Assembly: GCA_963930775.1 (NCBI GenBank)
Contig: OZ005692.1
Span: 1,784,135-1,848,134 of the forward strand
Source of the DNA: Cliona cf. orientalis
Lineage: Eukaryota > Porifera > Demospongiae > Clionaida > Clionaidae
Length of the DNA stretch: 64,000 nt
Reading direction: 5' to 3'
Program-made: the position numbers and the translations under genes
Part shown: positions 52,601 to 64,000 of the stretch, piece by piece
Layout of the letters: each line of letters opens with the position of its first letter
How positions within the stretch are numbered: the stretch's first letter is position 1
The notes under the pieces: model-generated
What the model was told of the DNA's origin: nothing
The model's database searches: none
Seen by the model: the letters and a program-made list of their open reading frames with translations, nothing else

Positions 52601-53501
52601 TCCATAGTGGATCCTCAATGCTACCGTATACCATCCTGAAGATAATAAATTTAATGAGATTGACCGTCGTCTTGATTCTGTTTGGACTTAACATCTCATC
52701 TGAGGATATATACTGACAGAGGTATATACCAATGGAAGGTTTGTCATTGTTTATAGCGTAATCAAGAGGTTCTGATTGGTTGATACTATCTCTGATTAAT
52801 GGATTTAGGTGCTGCTTATTGATAAGATATTTAATAAAATCAATGTTACCATGATATTGACAAGCATAATGCAATAGAGTTTGGTTGCTCTCAGTTGTCA
52901 CACTAGGGTCACAACCACACTTTTCAATAAGTAGCTTAATAAAACCAATGTTACCACATCGACAAGCATAATGCAGTAGACTTTCACCACTCTCAGTCAC
53001 AGCATTGGGGTCACAACCATATTCAATGAGTAGCATAACAATCTTAATTTGACCATATTGATAAGCATAGTAAAGTAAACTTTCATTACTGTTAGTCACC
53101 ATGTTGGGATCACAACTATACTTCTCAATGAGTAGCTTAACAATGTCAATGTGACCATACAGACAAGCATACTGCAGCAGACTTCCATTACTCTCAGTCA
53201 CCACATTAGGATCACAGCCATACTTTTCAATGAGTAGTGTAACAATATCATTGTGACCATATTGACAAGCAAAATGCAGTAGATTTAACTTATTCTTAGT
53301 CACAACATTAGGATCACAACCATACTCTTCAATGAACATCTCAACAATGTCTAACCAACCTCGTTTACAGGCTTGATGGAGAGGAGTATCACCGAAACGA
53401 GGATGTACATAATTCACGCTATTCTGGTTTGCTAACTCGAGAATCCGATGTTTAAAGCCGAGAGAACAAGCCCAGTAAAGAGAGTCATCCGCTGTCGACA
53501 T
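46671..53501 (-). CDS. Ankyrin-Roc-COR protein with two C-terminal death domains, unit 3 (7 exons, intact)
   Basis: Exons: 53501-48399, 48329-48230, 48169-48008, 47943-47636, 47305-47209, 47148-47068, 46993-46671. The spliced 6174 nt give 2057 residues in one frame. Ankyrin repeats occupy about 1-260, followed by variant TADG..L.L..S repeats (about 300-500) and further ankyrins to about 1010. The Roc GTPase starts near 1030 (P-loop GNPSVGKST, DFAGH, G4 variant SHAD) and leads into COR. Exon 1 ends in a half-length death-domain-like stretch (LYQDLSRWRDSDKTNKKTY). Exon 4 is death domain 1 (WKQVAIALGF.. PPTWDVLIQSL) and exon 7 is death domain 2 (WEEVAKALDM.. SWTALTQALIDAGL). Short Glu/Ser-rich linker exons lie between. 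It equals DAPK1 architecture without the kinase. By family it should be a cytosolic GTP-dependent scaffold in death-fold signalling; the ligand is unknown. It is head to head with reductase copy C at a 118-bp distance. Confidence 0.92.
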
Positions 53502-53619
53502 AATATTACTGAACTACCCACAGCAATCACATGATGAGGTTGGCTGCTAGGTGCGCATGCGCAGAAAGGGTGTGGCTCCTCTGCGATCATATGCATAATC
53601 TCCGCCCCAAAATCTAGAA
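53502..53619. promoter_or_regulatory. Bidirectional promoter of unit 3 and reductase copy C with NRF1 palindrome
   Basis: Only 118 bp separate the two divergent start codons. The palindrome TGCGCATGCGCA at 53552-53563 is a full match to the NRF1 consensus. CACATGATG lies at about 53528-53536, as in the unit 1 promoter. There is no clear TATA box. Co-regulation of the two genes is inferred, not shown. Confidence 0.6.
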
Positions 53620-57565
<3,946 letters not shown>

Positions 57566-57912
57566 CACTATCTCCATAGCATGGTTGGTACAATTTTTGT
57601 AGAGGTGATTATTAAATTTATAGACGTACATGTATATAGCATTCTATATTGAACACAGTACAGACTGTTGAGATTTATACTGTAGTTCCCTTCCCTGAAT
57701 AGAATGTTTTTCTGCTGTTTGGCAAAGGTTGTCACGTGTACATGTATAATAACAGTAATGTTGAATACACTTCAAAAAAGTGGGCTAGGCCTAATTTACT
57801 GGTATCATGCCGAATTTTTAAAAGAAATACGACGCAAAAGTTGCTTATCACAACTAAATTAATCATTCAGACACTCGATTACAAATTATACACACAACAC
57901 ACCTTAAAAAAA

Positions 57913-58095
57913 ATCAGCAAGCTTGGACGTTGAATAGGACATACTGGTTGTTTTGCTTATGACAACAAAATTTAACAACAGTATACATGAACACACAGCA
58001 CACCTTTAAAAGAGTCAGGTTCTACTCAAGCTTGGACGTTGACTGGTACGTACTGGTTGTTTCGCTTGCGACAACAAAATTTAACGGCAGTATAA
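57913..58095. repeat. Tandem duplication of the 3' end of the death-effector membrane gene
   Basis: AGCTTGGACGTTGA..ACTGGTTGTTT..GACAACAAAATTTAAC occurs at about 57919 and again at about 58029, where it is the coding end of the gene at 58026-61207. The outer copy is diverged and lies in or beyond the 3' UTR. Confidence 0.75.
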
Positions 58096-61000
58096 TATAT
58101 GATGTACACAACCAGGCCAATGAATAGTGCGAGTAGAAATAGAGCAATGGGAAGAGCACTCGTCAGCAAAACCTCCGATAGGTGCTCCTTTACTTCAAAG
58201 TGTAAAATACCGCCTTCATATTCTGTATATGCGACAATGCACACCTTTCCAGTTTCAAATAATCCAAGATCGACAGTGCACTCCCTCTCTTCATCGATAT
58301 CTGAGATATTGCAAATCTGCTGAGCTGGCGTTGTGATCACAGATGTTACATTAATGGTTAAATTCAGGTTGTACTTGTACTGGGGGTCGATAATTACACT
58401 GTGGAAGTTGTAATACCCTCGTTTCTCAACTGAATACGAGTCGTCAAAATATGCACCTTTCTTGAACGTTTTGTCACTGAAAATTGTACAGTCCGGCGAC
58501 CTATTACATTTTTCCGAATCAAATTCTTTACTCTCGGGCCCGTACGTGATATAAGCATATCCTATTGGCCCAAGTCCTGCATCAGATTCTAGTGGTTCAT
58601 CCATGTCTACAACTCTAATAGAATTGTGATCGACCGGTGAGATGGTGTAACGTATCATGGATCCTGGCAATAGGTAATGGTGGGTGTAATTTTGGCCTCC
58701 GTTGACGTTTGATTTTTGCCAGTGAATGATATCATGCTTTGTCGGTAGACGATCACAGCTCATATTAAAGCGATAAACTTTTATGACACTTTCTTCGAGA
58801 CGGTACCCCACCTTTGGAAATAGCCGGAACTGGCGGTCATAGTACTGATTTAGGTCCGTGATAATAACCGCACTTTTGTTGTACACAAAGATATCATCGG
58901 ATGTCTGCATGTGGAATACATGTCTCCACACTGTGCCACAAAGACTACCAGCCAGTGCCAGAGTTATCACAAGAGCTAGGATCCAGCAGCAGCATAGGAT
59001 TGCTTTACAGTGGTGGGTACGTGAATCAGGTCCAGTAGTTGACGTTGGGACTGGCAAAATAGATGTGTCCACTGCTACATGTATAATATTATTATTATGC
59101 AGATAATTGTTATGATGATTGTAATATTTCTTATTATAATAATATAATAGCCTTGTTTCCTGGCTTCCCCCCCCCCCCCCCCCCCCCCAAAAAATTCTTG
59201 AGATATAGGTTTAATATTGAAATTCTTAGAACAGGATAGAGAAACAAGCCCAATATAAATAAAGACGAGTGTAGACAATAATTATGTACCATTCATGATT
59301 GGTTTAATCAAGATCAACGGAACTGCACCATATTGTTCAGCACAATAACTAGTGTGAGAAGGTTTACATACACGGTATGATCCCAGTGACAAGTAAAACA
59401 CACAATACCACCTGGTCCTCTGTCTTTTGCACAATACTACACAAACATGCACAGGAAATCATACAATATTATTATTATTAATTACCTTGTGAGCTGAATT
59501 CGGAATCACTAGTTGAAGTCCCTTCAGATTCTATTGGACTTAGTTGACCTATAACAGAAAATATTACCCAGGCCACACGCCAACATTTCGATAATTAGCT
59601 AGCTAGCTAGCTGTAGGATAGTTGTTTTGTGGGGTGGGGGAGGTAGATGAAGGATAGGGATATACATGTATCTATATACAGGGGTAGGTAAATTATGCCA
59701 TCTTTTGGCCTATAATGTTATTCTCAATGCTCAAAAACTCCCTAATAAGGCCAGACCAATTAAATAAGTTGTTGCACGGATTCGCTCGCTCCAATTTTTG
59801 CGCAAACAGAAAAAATTTTTTAATTAAGTTGGGTGGAGCTTATGTACAGTAGAGTGGTTTTTGTATTCTATCTTGATTCCTTAGTCCTAGATAATAACAT
59901 TAGTCTATCTTAATTAGATTGTGGTCTGTAACCATACCCCAATTAATTGCTTTTTTTTCGATCGCTCGGTCCAATTTTTACCTCACAATATCCGAGCAAC
60001 AACAAATTAAATTGGTCTGGCCTTATGCTCCAGAAGTGCACCTATTGCCCATTATACTCAAGTTGAACCGACTATAACGTTAACAAAATTATTGATATGA
60101 GACATGAGGAGACACAGTTATAGAGTGCAGCCATTCTCAAATGCACACCTATTATGCTTCAAAATTATGCCAGCATAATTTACCTACTCCTGTACATCTA
60201 TAGAGCTAGATCTGGCACACATACCTAGAGTCCTCAAGCTTTCGTCAAAGTCCCTGCTCCTGTGATCTTGCCTGTCTCGGAACCGACGATAGCCATAGCG
60301 ACCACTTATCAAAAGCCTGGACCTTGCGTATGCAGCTCCATGGCCAGTGTCAGACGATTGGTCTAAAGAGAATTTTCAACGACTATTACACAATTATTTA
60401 GCTAATACATCATCTCTTACACTTTTATACCTGTGGTTATGTAGGCTTCGGTTTGGGGATCTGTATAATAATATTATTACAAAAACAAAGAAATTAACGA
60501 CGATAATATTATTATTGGAAAATGTTGCACAATGCTTTATGGAACGAACCTTCTTCGATATCCCTCACTTCCTCAATTTCATCCAGGCCTACAGACTTGT
60601 GGTATTTGTTGAGACATATCAGACACTGCACTGCCCTTGTACTTCCCAATTTCAAAAGAGCTCTCCGCAGGTGGTAAGTCTTCTTTGGGGCGATGATGTC
60701 ATTCTGTACCAATCGAATGAAAAGATCTGGAAGGTGCTTCAAGTGGCGAGGGTTGACGTTCAAGAAACGCCTCTTCGAGAATCGGTATTTCAATCCTTCT
60801 TCAAGATCAAGCCCCCTTGCTTTCTTTGCAATTCTCGTTAGACACTCAAAGAATTGCAATTCCTCGGTCATTTGATTTTGATCAGAAGCAGTTGGCAGGG
60901 AGAGCCCGTATTCTTGTAGGCAGTTATCACCAACGAGATAGGTACCCCTCAAGTCACCTCCAAGTAGACTGAGTCCATGAGCAAACCAGTATAAGGTCTT

Positions 61001-61207
61001 TTCCTTGTCGTTCTGAAAACACTTCTTGAGAAGAAAATTGTGAATCTCACTCGGTGTTTTCAACCCCTCTGCAACAGCATATTCTACCCTCAAGTAAGGG
61101 TACAGTGGCAGCTTCAGGAATTCCACACTTTCTCCAGGCGATATTTGCTCGTCTACGTGTCGCAACCACCGGAGAATCGGGTCTAGTAGAGATGGAGAAG
61201 TCGCCAT
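58026..61207 (-). CDS. Death-effector-like N-terminus fused to a two-pass membrane protein (5 exons)
   Basis: Exons: 61207-60550, 60460-60431, 60362-60225, 59548-59486, 59074-58026. Every junction is GT-AG and in phase, and 1938 nt give 645 residues. Residues 113-202 look like a death-effector-type helical bundle (DLFIRLVQNDIIAPKK..LRRALLKLG), and residues 8-95 may be a second, more diverged death fold. A basic Ser/Arg-rich linker (about 230-310) precedes a hydrophobic segment at about 321-343 (ILCCCWILALVITLALAGSL). About 255 residues with several N-glycosylation sequons and cysteines follow, then a second hydrophobic segment at about 599-624 and a 21-residue basic tail. This predicts both termini in the cytosol and a large ectodomain. 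I do not recognise the ectodomain family. A receptor or adaptor role is inference. The start is the first in-frame ATG. The DED call is moderate: the usual RxDL motif is not evident. Introns contain a MITE (59677-60194) and a poly-C run near 59167. Confidence 0.75.
59677..60194. mobile_element. MITE in intron 3 of the death-effector membrane gene
   Basis: The ends TACAGGGGTAGGTAAATTAT and the inverted ATAATTTACCTACTCCTGTA bound 518 bp, with TA at both outer edges. An internal inverted pair (GGCCAGACCAATT near 59751; AATTGGTCTGGCC near 60013) lies inside. It has no ORF. Confidence 0.8.
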
Positions 61208-61557
61208 TCTGCAACGGTTGGGTAATCTGAGAGCTCCACGGATTGCGCATGCGTAGTTATGTAACACGACGAATGATTGGTAAAGGATCGCGTACGCTAA
61301 GGCTGCGTGCTAATGATGTCATGATGATTTAATGCTAGTTTTCATCATGAATGTTTCACTATTGTCGTCACAAAATGTACAGTTTATCATACACCTTTGG
61401 CAACGTTATTTTTACAACATTTTCAGTTCTGGAAACAATAGCTATAATTATAGCTTGCCACTGAGCTACAATTATATCATAGCTATTTGACAATAGAATA
61501 GCTGATTGTAGTGCTGACTATAGCTACCCAGTGAGTGCACTGATTCACAATCCAACG
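61208..61557. promoter_or_regulatory. Divergent promoter region with NRF1-type site
   Basis: These 350 bp separate the start codons of the death-effector membrane gene (-) and the beta-helix gene (+). TTGCGCATGCGTA at 61243-61255 contains the GCGCATGCG core and lies close to the minus-strand start. The right half is AT-rich. Confidence 0.45.
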
Positions 61558-64000
61558 ATGTATAAATATCTTAGCATTAAATTTTACTTAGTTATTCTGA
61601 TAGCTTTAGTTGCGTCTGTCGGGTGTAAAGAATTTTATGTTTCATCTTCAACAGCTAATAGTTCGTCATGTAGTGCCAGTACTAGTACTGATTCATGTAT
61701 GAGCCTCTCTGATATTCCAGCCGCAGTCTCTGATCTAGATGCAGAATCAAACCTTACCATCATCTTTTTGCCCGGAAACCATACTCTCAACTCTACAGAT
61801 TTTTCTCTTATGATTTCCCATGTCACAATGAAATCACAAGGAAGAGATGGACCTTCCGGTTATGTGATAAAGTGTCATAATTCTTCAAAATTTCAATTCA
61901 GATTTAATACTTTAGTCCATATCAGTGGATTAATATTCAATGGATGCTTTGAAACTGAAATATATCACGTTAATGAGTTTGTGGTGGAAGATTGTTGGCT
62001 ATTTGGCAGGGAAACACCATTAAATCTTGGTAGAGGCTTGGTGGTGACACAGAGCGAGCTGAGCATTAGGAGAACTTATTTCACATCATTTCATGGAAGT
62101 GCATCACACAAAGGTGGGGCAGTGTACTGCTCACAAAGCACTGTTCATCTGTCTGATTGTGTGCTCACAGAGAATAGTGCTATTAGCGGAGCAGCGGTGT
62201 ATGTTGAAGACAATAGTACTCTGATTGTGTCAAACTGTTCATTTTCCAACCACACTCTGTGCAGCAACAGTTATAATGAAACTGAAAATATTCAATGTTA
62301 TGGTATTGTGTATGCGAATGCTTCTTTTATCGTCCTATCAGACTCTAGTTTCAGTAATAACAGTTTATGTCCGGGGAATTTCACGACTAGCAGCTGTAAC
62401 AGTGGAGTACTTGGTGCACTGAAGAGCAATATCAGTATCTCTGGGTGTACTTTCATGGGAAATACAGCCTTTAATGGAGGTGTTATTCACTGCCATGAGG
62501 GAGCAAAGCTTACGATTTCTGACACAAAATTTACTCAAAATAGAGCAATAAATAATGGTGGAGTTATACATCAATTAGATTGCGATGTCCACATCTTTGG
62601 GAGTAACTTCAGTGACAACATTGGCAAATTAGGTGGCATACTGTATCATACTGCTGTGCAACCAGTATATGAGGCTAGACTTGTAATAAAAGACAGTAGC
62701 TTTCACAAAAATTCAGCAGACAGAGGTGGTGGAATCTATTTCTTCAGAGGTACCACAATAATGAATGGGTGCCATTTTAGTTTTAATACAGCCTCTGAAC
62801 ATGGAGGAGCAATGTTCCTGGCTTTCTCAAAGGCCACAATGATCAGCAACCAGTTTAAGAATAATGAAGCAGTGACACTTGGAGGAGCCCTTCGAGCAAT
62901 GAATGATAGCCAAGTGTACATTTTAGGCTCTGTTTTGTTTGAAAACAATTCAGCATTTTACGGAGCAGCCGTACACCTTTACAGAGCTAAAAAGATTGAA
63001 TTTAATGGTACCATCATGATTACTAGAAATAATGGCAATCTTGGAACCATTGGTGTAATAGATAGTGAAATAAGCTTTTTCGGTAATGTATCCTTTGCTG
63101 ACAATGTTGGATCCCTTTTCTGTTATGGTAGCTACATTTACTTCGGAGGTACTGTAACTTTCAGTCGACACAAGATTGAAAGCTTAATGACAGGTTACAA
63201 TAATACACTCGAAAAGAAGGAAGGGGGCTGTATAACACTACTTCTGAGCCAAATCAGTATCCATACTGATCACAACAATATTGGGTCATTATCGTTGAGA
63301 GAGAGTATTGCAATCAATGGAGGTGGACTGCTAGCAATCTCCAGTATATAGCATTAATATTTTTGACACTACACTTAATATACTTGATAATAGTGCAATC
63401 GACACAGGAGGTGGGGTCTATATGTACCAAAGCAAGCTGTATATTAGAGGTTCTGCAAATATTTCCTGCAACAGAGCTGAAAATTTTGGTGGTGGAATAC
63501 ATGCTATTAGCTCAATGATTGTCCTACACATTCAGCATACTGATAGAGTCCATCTTTATCTACAATCAAACATAGCAAGTAGAGGTGGAAGTGCCTGCTT
63601 GGAAACGAATTCAAAATTTTTTATCACACAATTATTGATCCAGTTCAGAAATAATGATTCATATGAAGCAGTAAGGGCTATCCACTTGCTCAATAACAGG
63701 GCAGATTATGGAGGGGCACTTTTTATAGCAGATAAAACAATAAGAGGTACATGCTCAAGCGGGCAGGAGAATACAATAACGGCATTTACGCAGTCAGAAT
63801 GCTTCTTTCAGATAATTGCAATAGCAAATGACTCGTATACTTTTAGAGACGCATTTGAATTTGCTAACAATTCTGCCAATGCTTCAGGTTCGCTGCTTTA
63901 TGGAGGATTGTTAGACAGGTGTACAGTGAGTACTATTAATAAAAGTCCCACAAAATATTCCAGCATTCCTGGATATGTGGATGATATCATCGATGACACT
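61558..64000 (+). CDS. Secreted or surface parallel-beta-helix (Pmp-like repeat) protein, partial, with one frameshift
   Basis: The first ATG is at 61558 (MYKYLSIKFYLVILIALVAS), followed by a signal-peptide-like stretch ending near VGCKEF. The mature part is built of repeats of about 20-30 residues with GGA(V/I)x(C/F) turns and FxxN..A..GG patterns (for example SHKGGAVYC, DRGGGIYFF, SEHGGAMFL, VTLGGALRA), typical of right-handed parallel beta-helices such as polymorphic-membrane-protein repeats. N-glycosylation sequons are abundant, which fits export. The frame stops at 63349-63351, but the same repeat style resumes in the next frame from 63353 (INIFDTTLNILDNSA..TGGGVY) and stays open for 216 codons to the window end. 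A one-base gain within the TATATA at 63344-63350 would explain it, by mutation or read error. Function is probably adhesion or recognition at the cell surface, by repeat type only. Confidence 0.75.

Noticed and set aside
59072-59074. Start of the membrane protein at 59072
   Set aside because: The codon there is GTG, and a good acceptor (TACATGTAG) lies just before CAGTGG at 59074, so this is an internal exon joined in phase to upstream exons.
60347-60841. Plus-strand ORF of 164 codons
   Set aside because: It is the antisense shadow of exons 1-3 of the death-effector membrane gene, whose splice phases all agree.

Overview
The window looks like a compact invertebrate (metazoan) nuclear genome, most like a demosponge. 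The signs are AT-rich DNA, short GT-AG introns, closely packed genes in head-to-head and tail-to-tail pairs, expanded families of ankyrin-Roc-COR proteins with death domains, and many small terminal-inverted-repeat elements. Species cannot be fixed from sequence reading alone.

Layout, left to right. At 329-3738 is an intact 11-exon very-long-chain 3-oxoacyl-CoA reductase gene (KAR/HSD17B12 family, copy A, +). Tail to tail with it at 4141-10093 is an intact 7-exon gene (-) for an ankyrin-Roc-COR protein with two C-terminal death domains (unit 1). Head to head with that is a decayed reductase pseudogene (copy B, 10270-13417, +). From about 14 to 23 kb lie interspersed repeats, small inverted-repeat elements and a broken arginine-rich STPR-like ORF. 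Two large arrays of the same 48-bp minisatellite follow in opposite orientations (23.4-27.6 kb and 32.2-35.6 kb), separated by a string of inverted-repeat elements. A second ankyrin-Roc-COR-death gene (38757-44207, -) is broken by four frameshifts. A third (46671-53501, -) is intact, encodes 2057 residues, and is head to head with an intact reductase (copy C, 53620-57565, +). Tail to tail with copy C is a 5-exon gene (58026-61207, -) that I assembled from the DNA; it joins a cytosolic death-effector-like N-terminus to a two-pass membrane protein with a large predicted ectodomain. Divergent from it at 61558, and running off the window, is a secreted or surface parallel-beta-helix protein with one frameshift.

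The repeated unit is 'ankyrin-Roc-COR-death gene <- -> reductase gene'. It occurs three times: intact in unit 3, with a dead reductase in unit 1, and with a dead Roco gene plus only reductase fragments in unit 2. The shared promoters of units 1 and 3, and the promoter of the membrane death-effector gene, carry an NRF1-type GCGCATGCGC palindrome. The Roco proteins have the DAPK1 domain order minus the kinase, so the window holds several candidate death-fold signalling proteins (Roco-DD-DD, DED-like membrane protein) beside housekeeping lipid-elongation genes. That they act in one pathway is inference from domain type and proximity only.
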